This document shows positions 6,927 to 14,914 of a DNA stretch of 21,084 nt, piece after piece. Made by a program: the position numbers and the translations under genes. The notes below the pieces were generated by a model. The model saw nothing but the letters and a program-made list of their open reading frames with translations, ran no database searches and was not told the DNA's origin. Every line of letters starts with the position of its first letter. Position 1 is the first letter of the stretch. The stretch is from a virus, in IMG/VR virus record IMGVR_UViG_3300047564_000728, positions 1 to 21,084 of that record; one strand, written 5' to 3'.

Positions 6927-6994
6927 AAAAGGAACCCTTGTGAGGTTCCCTGTCCACTTTATAAACTGTCATAGCCGTTGTCTTTAACGACCAC
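6927..6994 (-). ncRNA. Candidate short RNA between promoter and terminator
   Basis: The stretch runs from the start point predicted for the 7001-7029 promoter to the T run of the terminator, about 68 bases. No credible gene lies in it; the best frame, after a TAG, is the short peptide NTFVVVKDNGYDSL ending in TAA at about 6960, which might instead be a gene remnant or leader peptide. Existence of the RNA is inferred only from the flanking signals. Confidence 0.35.
6931..6949 (-). terminator. Rho-independent terminator
   Basis: On the minus strand GGAACC-TCACAAG-GGTTCC is followed at once by TTTT (6927-6930). The 6-bp core can be lengthened by a G-U and an A-U pair. It could end the fibre gene transcript and any RNA from the promoter at 7001-7029. 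Confidence 0.7.
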
Positions 6995-7000
6995 AAAGGT

Positions 7001-7029
7001 ATTCTAGTGGGATTTTATGGGTTTGTCAA
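7001..7029 (-). promoter_or_regulatory. Sigma-70 type promoter with no gene directly after it
   Basis: TTGACA (7024-7029) and TAGAAT (7001-7006) are separated by exactly 17 bases on the minus strand. It begins 6 bases after the end of the 516-residue fibre gene. Transcripts would meet the terminator at 6931-6949 after about 45-60 bases, or read on into the island operon. Confidence 0.7.
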
Positions 7030-7034
7030 GTCAA

Positions 7035-8585
7035 TTAAACGATAGCAATAGTAGCAGTACCAATACCAAGAACAGTAATTTCTAAGTTACTTCCAACAAC
7101 AGCAAAGGAGAACGTTTGGAATCCTTGAGATATTCCTCCAGGAGCAGTTACAGTTCCTGTAGCACTAACTTGAAAACCAGATCCAGTTTTAAAATTTGAT
7201 GCTGTGATAATTCCAGAGCTATAAACATCTCCACAACTTGCAATACCAATACCGTTAGCAACTGCTGGATTTCTTCCAACTTGTAGATCGTATGCAGGAC
7301 TTGAAGTTGAAACTCCAAGAGTCCCATTTACAACAGCATCACCTCTAATGTTAATATCATTTTGTCCAAAATCGGTGGATCCAGCAATGGTAAGATTTCC
7401 ACCAATAAAAGAATTTCCAGTAACTGTAGAAGTTCCTACAACATGTAAGGTTTCGTCTGGATTTGTTTTACCAATGCCTAATTTTCCATCCCAACTGAGA
7501 GACATTCTCTCCGTAAGAGATTGTCCATAAATCCACCCCCATCTTCCAGTATTAATACCAGAGTTACCCAAATGTAAGTAAGTATTGACACTTCCAGTAT
7601 CAAAGTTTGCAATGTCAAGAGACTTTGAATTGCTACCAGGATATGATCCATCAACATTACCAAACTGAACATAACCATAACTAGATGCTGCACCAGTTAT
7701 AGATTTTCCAAGAATAAGTCTTGCTTCTTGAGTTGTACTAATAACCTGAACTGATGATATACCAGTGCTTCTAACTTCAATATCTGCTTGTGGGTCTTGG
7801 TCACCGACAACAAGTTTCGCTCCATCAACAACTCTTAGCGTATTGTATACAGTAGAGATACCAGCAGTTGAATATCCAACGTTAGAAGCAACAATGCTTA
7901 TATTTGCTGTTGGTAATAGATCACTAGCAGTGTTAGCATTTCCAGTTAAAGGTCCTACAAAACTCGAAGCAGTAATAATACCAGTTGGTTTATTGATATT
8001 CGAAGGAAGTCTGTCATTAGCAATAGTTCCTGTTGCTATCGCATCTCCAGCATTTAATCCTGTTACACCAATACCATATCCATAAATTTGAGTAGCTGTA
8101 AGGATACCAGCAATTCTTGTATCTCCTACAGAACTTATACCAACACCACGAGAGAAACTTCCAACATTGTTATTTCCACCAACTTGGAAAGTAAATCTTG
8201 GGTCTACTGTACCGACTCCAACATTTCCAGCGGCGTATATACTTGTATATCCTAATCCTACATCAATATCAACCCATTGAGATGTTGGCATTCCCTGCAA
8301 ATATCTTGCATCACCATAGTATGTTACAATACCAGTTTTAGCAGTAATAATACCAGAAATAAAAGATGTAATACCAACTTCTAGTTTATTTTGTACAGTC
8401 GCAACACCAATAAAAGCGTCCTGAATAGTAGCAACGCCAACAACCTTAAGTGAACCTCTTACATCAAGAAATTCAGTGGGAACGGATGTTCCGATTCCCA
8501 CCAGTCCAGAAGAGTTTACTATAAAGTTATCTTCATCTACTTGAACGCCATTGCGAAAGTTAAACGACTTCCTAAAATTTGCCAT
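7035..8585 (-). CDS. Tail fibre-like structural protein with GIGT repeats
   Basis: This 516-residue protein is probably a fibre or fibre-associated virion protein. It is poor in Cys and rich in Gly, Thr, Val, Ile and Ser, and it repeats a beta-structured word of the form VGIGTxxPxxxLxVxG (residues about 28-43, again near LGIGKTNPDETLHVVGT and LGVSTSSPAYDLQVGR). Such repeats are common in large fibre proteins of marine T4-like phages and in bacterial cell-surface proteins. The N-terminus (MANFRKSFNFRNGVQVDEDNF) is likely the virion attachment part. No catalytic motif or collar domain is visible. It follows the 1818-residue tail gene by 20 bp with its own late promoter (8603-8610), so it is made late. 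A role in receptor binding is inferred. Confidence 0.85.
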   Translation of the reverse strand: MANFRKSFNFRNGVQVDEDNFIVNSSGLVGIGTSVPTEFLDVRGSLKVVGVATIQDAFIGVATVQNKLEVGITSFISGIITAKTGIVTYYGDARYLQGMPTSQWVDIDVGLGYTSIYAAGNVGVGTVDPRFTFQVGGNNNVGSFSRGVGISSVGDTRIAGILTATQIYGYGIGVTGLNAGDAIATGTIANDRLPSNINKPTGIITASSFVGPLTGNANTASDLLPTANISIVASNVGYSTAGISTVYNTLRVVDGAKLVVGDQDPQADIEVRSTGISSVQVISTTQEARLILGKSITGAASSYGYVQFGNVDGSYPGSNSKSLDIANFDTGSVNTYLHLGNSGINTGRWGWIYGQSLTERMSLSWDGKLGIGKTNPDETLHVVGTSTVTGNSFIGGNLTIAGSTDFGQNDINIRGDAVVNGTLGVSTSSPAYDLQVGRNPAVANGIGIASCGDVYSSGIITASNFKTGSGFQVSATGTVTAPGGISQGFQTFSFAVVGSNLEITVLGIGTATIAIV

Positions 8586-8602
8586 CTTATATGGTTTTTA
8601 GT

Positions 8603-8610
8603 TATTTATG
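8603..8610 (-). promoter_or_regulatory. T4-type late promoter CATAAATA
   Basis: CATAAATA on the minus strand lies 18 bases before the ATG at 8585 and contains the TAA stop (8606-8608) of the 1818-residue gene. It matches the NATAAATA form of T4-type late promoters. Confidence 0.7.
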
Positions 8611-11600
8611 ATGTTCTCATGATATAGCACAGAGCATAATAAGGAGGTCTATTTTCGTGTGCGGATCCACTACCAGCATTGGCAATGCTAATACCGGTTG
8701 TAGCACTTGAAGTGCTACCAGCAAATTGGAATGAATATGTTTTGTTGTCTGCACCAATTCTAGGATCACTACCATAATCTCCATTACCAACAAGGAAATT
8801 ATTTCTTACTGTCGATCCATGACTATGTCCACTATCAGTAACAGTATGACTGTGAGCTGGCATTTCCGAAGTTGTCAAGGTAACACTGGTAGCACCACCA
8901 GTATCACCAACAGAATATCCACCACCACTAACTGTACTATTATCACCACCAGCACCAACAACGAATCTTTCTCTTAGATCTGGAGTTGTATATGCACCTA
9001 CAGTTTGACCATTACACAGTGACCATCCAACAGGAATAGCTGCAACAGATCCATACCATAGAATAATTGCGCCTATTGGGAAAAGACCAGTTCCTTCAAC
9101 AACAATGTTACCTTTAACATGAAGATTACCTGTGATTGATGTTGCTCCACCAACCGTTAGATTTTCGGCAATACCAGTTCCACCGTCAACTTGAAGAGTT
9201 CCAGTATCAACGTTACCAAGTGTATTGCCAGTAGTACCTTGCAGTTTTACTAAACTACGAGTTGTTGTAACACCAACAATCTCAGCATTGCCAGCAACAT
9301 ACAGATCTTTACTAATTGATGTTCCAGAACCAACATAAAGATTTTTTTCAATACCAACGCCACCATCAACAATCAGTGCCCCAGTATCCTTGGAAGATGA
9401 ATCTGTTGTATTTGTAACTTCAACATGACCAGAAACTCTTAGATTGTTATTTAAATTAAGAACATCATTAAATTTAGTTTCTTTATTAAAAGTGACTGGT
9501 CCATCAAATTGAGAAAGAACAGTTCCAGAGTTTCCACCCTCAACCTTCAATCTCTCTTTAATAATAACTTCATCAAATACGGCACTCAGAATACTTGTCT
9601 CTTGACCAGTTGTTGTTGGAATAGGAGCATCAAAGGTTCTTTCCTGTCCAGTTGCAGAGCTAACTCTCTTATTACCAATATAGAATTCCCCATCATTGTT
9701 CATACCAGTATAAACAATGACACCACCCGATTTCTCTTGAGATTGAGCTAAGAATACTTCTCTTTCATTTAGAGATTTAACTTGAACTTGAGGTAAACCT
9801 GTTGAATAGTTACCAGGTCCAAATCCAAGATATTCAAACGTATGTCCAGAAGCACGTGCAATAGCAGGTCTTCTGACTTCTGTTGGAATTGGTTTGATTT
9901 TCTTAATTAATGACCCAGCACTGTGATCACTTATAACAGTTCCAAGAGCACCGCGAATAACAGAAATTTCATTACCACCAGAACCACTTAGTGTGCTACT
10001 AGTAATTCTCATAATCTCGGCACCAACTTGAATGAATGATCCAAGTGGGAATCTTGCAACAGTTCCAATTCCAGATGCCGGTAGAGAAACCGGAATAGAA
10101 CTATGTGCGGCAGAAATATCACCAGATAATGTCAGATAATCATTTCCATAGAGAGGAATACTTCTAATTGCAAGATTTTCATTAGAGGAATCTGAAATTG
10201 CATCATTAGCAGAAATACCATGTCTTAAAATATAATCTGGTGATCCAACTGATGCAGAAGTGTGGATGGTGAATGTATTAACACCAACTCTTTCTTTAAC
10301 AAGATAGTCTCCAAGTTTGTTTCTATTTGAATCAATGAATCTAAATCTGTTTCCAGAGAATAGCCCATGAGCACCAGAACATGTAACAGTTGCTAGTCCT
10401 GTTACAGAGTCATATGTTGTTATAGAAGAAACTTTAACCGATGGACCAAGTGGTAATGCATAAGAACCAACAACAACTAAAGGATCTCCACCAGTGTGAG
10501 CGATTGCAATTTGATTTTTAGCAGGAACTGATGAAATTCTATAATATCCATCGGAAGTTGTTCCAATACCGGTTATCTGAACTACATCACCAATATTGGT
10601 TGAAATACCTGATGTAGTAATTGTTAGACCAGCACCAGCACCAACTCCAATAGTAGATGTATCAAAGTCAAGTTGCTCATTATTAGTATATCCAGAACCA
10701 CCAGAGGTAATATCAACTGCCTGAATAGTTCCACTGGAGATTACAACCTTAGCAGTTGCTCCATCCCAAGTAGAAGTGCCGTCATTGAACAACTTAACAT
10801 TATAAAATGTTCCGTCATTATAACCATTACCACCAGCAAAACTACTGTAGGTTACAATACCAGAGAAACCATGTTCCCTATCAAATGTAATAGTGGAAAT
10901 GCCAGAAGAGGTTGTAATGCCAGTAACTTCTAGTCCTGCACCAAAAGATTTGAGAGAAATGTCTATACTTTCTCTAGTGATGCTTCTCTTAAGATCATTT
11001 GTAACAACTTCTCCTACTGGCGATCTCTTAGCAAAAGAAACCGCAGATGAAGGACTATCATTGTAATTATCTTTATCTAATTGAGGATAAAGGTCTTCAA
11101 TTTGTTGACTATACTTATAGTTGGTAAACTCTGTTGTAATTGAATTATTGGAATTAGTAACATATAGATGATAAATTCCATCCTGAACGCCATAAATGTA
11201 TGGTGTGATAAGTTCTCTTCTGTAAATATAGAGATTTTTCCTGAGATCATTTCTTTCAAATCTCGGCAAATCTGTCGATCTTACATGAGTATTATTTGTG
11301 AATGTACCAAGATTATGAGTAACTCCATCTACATCTGTTGAATCATATGAGAATGTATTTGCATTTGGAATAGCAGTAACTTCAAATGTTCCATTAAAAC
11401 CAATATTATTTGTACCAGATGTATTAGTTGTACTAGTTACATTTTTGATATTTACATGATCGCCAATATTAAGATGATGTGGGATATCCGCAATAACTGT
11501 AACTGTAGATGATACAACAGTACAGGTCGATATAAATCTTGGATTTCTGTTATAATCATAATCAGAAGACGTAATCGAAGTTAAAGTAAAATCAGAATTA

Positions 11601-14062
11601 CTTCTTGCACCAGTTGTACTTGTTTCCTGAAGAATATATCCTTCTAATGGTTCTTTTGCACTGGGAACATCTTTTGGAACAACATAACGAATTTTAAATA
11701 TTTTTTCATCTAAACTTCTCTCATCATCAGTTCTAACAACATATGCATCATTTGTTCTTACCCCAATTCCAGCAACACCCTGAGATTTTAGAACTCTATA
11801 AACTTCATTGTTCTGATCGGAAACAATGAACCAATTAGAATATGAAGTATCCCATTGCATTGGATGTCCAATGTCTCCAGGAACTTTGTCAGAAACTCTA
11901 CTCTCTACTCTAAGTTGATCTCCACCATAAATTGTAATCGGTAGATTATTTTCAGCATTAGCTTTGGTTGAAGATACTTTAATTTCTGAACTAGAAACTT
12001 TAATAGCGTAGTAAATCGTATTAGTTGTTAGATTTTCTGGAAGATCTCCAGAATCACTTAAAATTCTAATAGTCTCTCCAGTTTGGATGTTATGATTTCC
12101 AATCGTAAGTATATTTGAACTTGGACCACCCGAAACCTTATAGGATTTTTCGGAGGTTACAGTCCCATATGCAATTGTTGAACCAGATCCAACGACATTA
12201 TTAGTCATTCTGATTGGTGCTAAGCTAGTTCCAGCTCCAGCAACAACATGTAGTTGGTCATCCAGTTTCGAACCTATTCTATATCCTTGAGTAATAGCTG
12301 GTGGTGGAACATCAGCATTGTCATAACCAAACAGATATAAATGACTTGAAATACCTATTTGTGTAGTAAGACCTACATCAATGGAAATCCAATCAATTTG
12401 TTCCTCAGATGATGTAATTGCTCTTGGTGAGATAATATTTGTTATGTATCCATAAGTATCTTTGTTGAATGCTTCTTTTCTAAATCCTTCGGAATGCAGT
12501 GAATGTTGTCCAAAGTTAGAGTTTGAGTTGGTAATGGAAGCATCACCACCGGTTCTAACATCAAAATGGAAAGTAAATCCAATTGCAAATACAGAAACAA
12601 TCTGCACAAAGGCATCATTTGACATCTTAATGTGACTGATTTCCCAACCACTTCTGTAGATGGCATTGGGATCTAAGTGATAAACTGTATTTGGATTTGT
12701 GGATGATGATTGTGTTGACAGGGCAGAACCAGTTTGCTTTGTAATAGCAATTGAATCATATGCCCTTGAAGACTGATTGTATTTTACAAATGCTCTGTCA
12801 TCTTTCTGCAGAGAAACGGCTGTGAATTGGGCAACAACCATTGAACGGAAACCAGATGCCTTGCTTCCATCAGCGTGCATACCCTGCATACCATAAACAG
12901 ATCTCAGAGAGATATTAAAGATATATGGAGAAGCACCAGAAACAGTATCAGTTTCAATAGTAACTGTTGCTGAAGATACGCTAGGAGAAGCAGGTAGATT
13001 TGCTCTTACAAAAGGAATAGCATAGGTAAACTGAGTCGCACTCAGTACTGCCTGCACCTTTCCAGAGACATTATAATCTGCCTCAGAAACTCCCTTGATC
13101 TTAATAGGAGTATCTGCTGTTAGACCATGCTCAGTTGTCGTTGTAACTGTAATAACCGAACTTGGAGTAAATCCATCACCAGAAATGATAGAAGAAATTG
13201 AAATTGGATCTGCTGCAAATGCACCAACAATTTCCCATTCTGGTCTTTGTGGATAGAATCCTAGTGGTTGATCTGGATATTTTTGATCTACATCTCTACC
13301 AGATGCCAAGTTAAAGGCATTTGATAGTTTACTATAGTACATCTGGAGATCAGTTAGATCATATCCAGAAGGAATGTTTACACCATCGGCATACTCAAAG
13401 CATGTCAGTTTGTGGTGTGAGAATGTTGGTTTAGATTGATTGTTTGCAGAGAAATCTACAGGGTCTGTATAAACAACGCCATCTTCTCTGCCATCGAAAA
13501 TAGAGAATTGCCAAAAATAGCAAGCACCAGTGACTCGGAAAATCGCGGATTGTGCTACATCAGAGTCTGTCGGGTTTGGAACATACTTAGGACGAATTTT
13601 AGTTTTTCTTAGATCAAGTCCGACAAGTGAAGTTCCTCTAGGTACAACAACACCACCATTAATACTATTGAACTTGTAAAGAATATTATCGCTTTGAGTT
13701 AGGTCAAATATAGATTCGAGTGTTAATGAAAGAGTATCCTGTGCTGCTGTTTCTGAACCAGAAGGAGAAACTGCTTTTGCTGCTCCAGAAACAGTCTTAA
13801 TTGCAAAACCTGGACGGTTATCGACCACGTGCTCTCCAGGCATGAGAAGAATTGTGGTCTTCTCAGTAATATCATTATTACTGCCTCTCAGATAAGAAAA
13901 TCTTGCCGATTCAATCAGTGCTCTTTGAATCGTTTTGAAAGGTTTTGTAAGTGAATTCCCCTGATTAGTTACATCATCACTGGAGTTGATGTCATTGGGG
14001 TTTACATAGAGTATTCTTCCTTCAGTACTCTTAATAAAATTCTCTAGCTTATTGAGAGGCAT
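8606..14062 (-). CDS. Giant tail/fibre structural protein with collar domain
   Basis: The 1818-residue product starts MPLNKLENFIKSTEGRILYV, followed by a segment with pectate-lyase-like beta-helix character (PFKTIQRALIESARF, about 41-55, and MPGEHVVDN), as in large cyanophage virion proteins. The middle is a long array of beta-rich modules with words such as GxGYTNNEQL and TxxHGL. Near residues 1550-1650 are fibre repeats (GALIVDGGVGIEKNLYV, GTLQVDGGTGIAENLTV). Residues about 1660-1710 are a phage tail collar domain (FPIGAIILWYG, PVGWSLCNGQ, TPDLRERFVVGAG), then HSH (1737-1739) and HSH (1746-1748), which recall the iron-binding HxH motifs of T4 fibre tips, and a NRPPYYALCYIM end. It therefore probably reaches the distal tip and contacts the host surface. 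Function is by resemblance. Confidence 0.9.
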   Translation of the reverse strand: MPLNKLENFIKSTEGRILYVNPNDINSSDDVTNQGNSLTKPFKTIQRALIESARFSYLRGSNNDITEKTTILLMPGEHVVDNRPGFAIKTVSGAAKAVSPSGSETAAQDTLSLTLESIFDLTQSDNILYKFNSINGGVVVPRGTSLVGLDLRKTKIRPKYVPNPTDSDVAQSAIFRVTGACYFWQFSIFDGREDGVVYTDPVDFSANNQSKPTFSHHKLTCFEYADGVNIPSGYDLTDLQMYYSKLSNAFNLASGRDVDQKYPDQPLGFYPQRPEWEIVGAFAADPISISSIISGDGFTPSSVITVTTTTEHGLTADTPIKIKGVSEADYNVSGKVQAVLSATQFTYAIPFVRANLPASPSVSSATVTIETDTVSGASPYIFNISLRSVYGMQGMHADGSKASGFRSMVVAQFTAVSLQKDDRAFVKYNQSSRAYDSIAITKQTGSALSTQSSSTNPNTVYHLDPNAIYRSGWEISHIKMSNDAFVQIVSVFAIGFTFHFDVRTGGDASITNSNSNFGQHSLHSEGFRKEAFNKDTYGYITNIISPRAITSSEEQIDWISIDVGLTTQIGISSHLYLFGYDNADVPPPAITQGYRIGSKLDDQLHVVAGAGTSLAPIRMTNNVVGSGSTIAYGTVTSEKSYKVSGGPSSNILTIGNHNIQTGETIRILSDSGDLPENLTTNTIYYAIKVSSSEIKVSSTKANAENNLPITIYGGDQLRVESRVSDKVPGDIGHPMQWDTSYSNWFIVSDQNNEVYRVLKSQGVAGIGVRTNDAYVVRTDDERSLDEKIFKIRYVVPKDVPSAKEPLEGYILQETSTTGARSNSDFTLTSITSSDYDYNRNPRFISTCTVVSSTVTVIADIPHHLNIGDHVNIKNVTSTTNTSGTNNIGFNGTFEVTAIPNANTFSYDSTDVDGVTHNLGTFTNNTHVRSTDLPRFERNDLRKNLYIYRRELITPYIYGVQDGIYHLYVTNSNNSITTEFTNYKYSQQIEDLYPQLDKDNYNDSPSSAVSFAKRSPVGEVVTNDLKRSITRESIDISLKSFGAGLEVTGITTSSGISTITFDREHGFSGIVTYSSFAGGNGYNDGTFYNVKLFNDGTSTWDGATAKVVISSGTIQAVDITSGGSGYTNNEQLDFDTSTIGVGAGAGLTITTSGISTNIGDVVQITGIGTTSDGYYRISSVPAKNQIAIAHTGGDPLVVVGSYALPLGPSVKVSSITTYDSVTGLATVTCSGAHGLFSGNRFRFIDSNRNKLGDYLVKERVGVNTFTIHTSASVGSPDYILRHGISANDAISDSSNENLAIRSIPLYGNDYLTLSGDISAAHSSIPVSLPASGIGTVARFPLGSFIQVGAEIMRITSSTLSGSGGNEISVIRGALGTVISDHSAGSLIKKIKPIPTEVRRPAIARASGHTFEYLGFGPGNYSTGLPQVQVKSLNEREVFLAQSQEKSGGVIVYTGMNNDGEFYIGNKRVSSATGQERTFDAPIPTTTGQETSILSAVFDEVIIKERLKVEGGNSGTVLSQFDGPVTFNKETKFNDVLNLNNNLRVSGHVEVTNTTDSSSKDTGALIVDGGVGIEKNLYVGSGTSISKDLYVAGNAEIVGVTTTRSLVKLQGTTGNTLGNVDTGTLQVDGGTGIAENLTVGGATSITGNLHVKGNIVVEGTGLFPIGAIILWYGSVAAIPVGWSLCNGQTVGAYTTPDLRERFVVGAGGDNSTVSGGGYSVGDTGGATSVTLTTSEMPAHSHTVTDSGHSHGSTVRNNFLVGNGDYGSDPRIGADNKTYSFQFAGSTSSATTGISIANAGSGSAHENRPPYYALCYIMRTS

Positions 14063-14094
14063 CGGATTATAATCGCCAAAATATTTCTATGTTT

Positions 14095-14102
14095 TATTTA
14101 TT
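14095..14102 (-). promoter_or_regulatory. T4-type late promoter AATAAATA
   Basis: AATAAATA on the minus strand lies 32 bases before the ATG of the 1818-residue gene and overlaps the TAA stop (14101-14103) of the 102-residue gene. Confidence 0.75.
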
Positions 14103-14409
14103 AACCCATCAAATCCTCTTCATTGTAATCAAATTCCATATCTGGCATGTCCTCTGGGTTTTCCAATTCTACTGGAAAGAAGCAAGGATGGACTTCTTCA
14201 TCTATCAGATAGAATGAGTTTCTGTATAAGTCTTCTGGTTCAAATATACGGTTCTTATCTGCTTCTCTACACAAATCTTGATCATATAAGTGCCCATCAG
14301 GCAACTCATCAAAAGTAAATGGCAATTCATTTATAAAATACATCTTCACTATCATGCTTCCGTCCAGATACCAACAGAAAGCGGAGGTGATTTTGTATTT
14401 CTGAGACAT
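14101..14409 (-). CDS. Acidic hypothetical protein, 102 aa
   Basis: The frame begins at the ATG at 14407-14409 and ends in TAA at 14101-14103. The product is soluble and very acidic towards its end (ENPEDMPDMEFDYNEEDLMG), with a central PDGHLYDQDLCREADKNRIFEPEDLYRN segment predicted to mix helix and loop. No membrane segment or known motif is seen. A late box (14429-14436) lies 19 bases upstream, so it is probably expressed late with the tail genes. It might be a small accessory or assembly protein, but I do not recognise a family. Confidence 0.75.
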   Translation of the reverse strand: MSQKYKITSAFCWYLDGSMIVKMYFINELPFTFDELPDGHLYDQDLCREADKNRIFEPEDLYRNSFYLIDEEVHPCFFPVELENPEDMPDMEFDYNEEDLMG

Positions 14410-14428
14410 AAACTTGTCCGTTTAGTCT

Positions 14429-14436
14429 TATTTATT
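14429..14436 (-). promoter_or_regulatory. T4-type late promoter AATAAATA
   Basis: AATAAATA on the minus strand lies between the 3' end of tRNA-Leu and the 102-residue gene, 19 bases before its ATG. It returns transcription to late mode after the early-type tRNA segment. Confidence 0.75.
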
Positions 14437-14440
14437 TTTA

Positions 14441-14524
14441 TAGGACGAGGGGGACTTGAACCCCCACGGGATTGCTCCCAACAGATTTTAAGTCTGGTGT
14501 GTCTACCACTTCCACCACCGTCCC
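14441..14524 (-). tRNA. tRNA-Leu (anticodon UAA)
   Basis: The minus strand folds as a class II tRNA: acceptor GGGACGG with TCGTCCT (two G-U pairs), discriminator A, D stem GTG/CAC with a TGGTAGA loop, anticodon loop CTTAAAA giving UAA, a long variable arm GGGAGCAATCCC, and T arm GGGGG-TTCAAGT-CCCCC. It would read UUA, a common codon in AT-rich phage genes. CCA is not encoded. One C-U mismatch closes the anticodon stem. Confidence 0.93.
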
Positions 14525-14532
14525 GTGTATGG

Positions 14533-14563
14533 GACCATAATAACTCAAAGAGTCTTTATGGTC
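14533..14563 (-). promoter_or_regulatory. Hairpin between tRNA genes overlapping a promoter
   Basis: GACCATAA (14533-14540) and TTATGGTC (14556-14563) are perfect inverted repeats, and inside them ACTC-AAA-GAGT (14543-14553) forms a second stem. The arms cover the -10 and -35 of the promoter at 14537-14565. It could be an RNA processing signal or an operator. Confidence 0.5.
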
Positions 14564-14565
14564 AA
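14537..14565 (-). promoter_or_regulatory. Sigma-70 type promoter for tRNA-Leu
   Basis: TTGACC (14560-14565) is spaced 17 bases from TATTAT (14537-14542) on the minus strand. The start point would fall about 5-7 bases before the tRNA-Leu 5' end at 14524. It lies immediately after the tRNA-Met gene. Confidence 0.55.
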
Positions 14566-14566
14566 G

Positions 14567-14639
14567 TGCTCCTTGCGTGGATCGAACACGCCTCAGGCGA
14601 ATTATGAGTTCGCTGCATTCACCAGATTGCTAAAGGAGC
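14567..14639 (-). tRNA. tRNA with CAU anticodon (Met, or Ile2 if lysidine-modified)
   Basis: A regular 73-base cloverleaf on the minus strand: acceptor GCTCCTT/AAGGAGC, discriminator A, D stem GCA/TGC, anticodon stem GCGAA/TTCGC with loop CTCATAA, 5-base variable loop, and T arm GCGTG-TTCGATC-CACGC. Elongator Met and Ile2 both use CAU and cannot be told apart safely by eye; initiator is unlikely because the anticodon stem lacks three consecutive G-C pairs. Confidence 0.92.
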
Positions 14640-14642
14640 AAA

Positions 14643-14730
14643 TAGAAGTGGGTGGATTCGAACCACCTCAAAGGCGCTAATCTGGCGCAAATCGTTTATA
14701 AGACGACTCTGACTACCAAGTCTCACTTCC
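14643..14730 (-). tRNA. Unusual class II tRNA-like gene, anticodon apparently UAU
   Basis: The minus strand has acceptor GGAAGTG/CACTTCT, discriminator A, T arm GGTGG-TTCGAAT-CCACC and a strong variable-arm hairpin GCGC-CAGATTA-GCGC, as in Leu, Ser or Tyr tRNAs. The anticodon arm GTCGT-CTTATAA-ACGAT puts UAU in the anticodon position, which would mean Ile(AUA), but Ile tRNAs have a short variable loop. No normal D stem is compatible with this anticodon stem: ACT/AGT would overlap it and GAC/GTC leaves extra bases. It may be a decayed tRNA, a mis-assigned isotype or a noncanonical one. Confidence 0.7.
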
Positions 14731-14740
14731 AGATGATGAA

Positions 14741-14914
14741 TTACGATGCTTCGTTGTTATTCTCTGTGTATATTCGCATAAGGTCCTCATCATAAGGCAT
14801 CATAACTGCGGATCTTCCCTCATCATCTATGATGCCTATTGTTTCTCCCTTTTCAACTCTTTCGAGAAGAGTATCAAAGTTTTCTTCCCACTCTTTGACG
14901 GTATAAACCTCCAT
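14741..14914 (-). CDS. Phd/YefM-like antitoxin, 57 aa
   Basis: The frame starts at the ATG at 14912-14914, overlapping the TGA of the upstream gene (TGATG), and ends in TAA at 14741-14743, eleven bases before a tRNA. It reads MEVYTVKEWEENFDTLLERVEKGETIGII, then GRSAVMMP, which matches the Phd/YefM N-terminal fold: a start strand, a helix with FxxLLxRVExGETI, and a strand ending in the AVMMP word. The C-terminal toxin-binding extension is short and acidic. Known members are DNA-binding antitoxins that repress their own operon. No toxin gene is next to it, so it may neutralise a host toxin or act only as a regulator. Expression is from the early promoter at 15145-15173. Confidence 0.75.
   Translation of the reverse strand: MEVYTVKEWEENFDTLLERVEKGETIGIIDDEGRSAVMMPYDEDLMRIYTENNNEAS

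Noticed and set aside
6960-7003. The peptide frame NTFVVVKDNGYDSL as a gene
   Set aside because: It has no ATG or ribosome site and only about 14 codons after a stop; it is kept only as a possible remnant or leader peptide.
7035-14062. Frequent short recurrences such as CCAATACCAG on the plus strand as a possible repeat array or CRISPR
   Set aside because: They are irregularly spaced, in frame with Gly-Ile-Gly-Thr type codons of fibre proteins, and have no repeat-spacer regularity.
14066-14071. TATAAT just before the 1818-residue gene start as a sigma-70 promoter
   Set aside because: It has no -35 at a usable distance and sits only 4 bases from the ATG; the late box at 14095-14102 explains expression.
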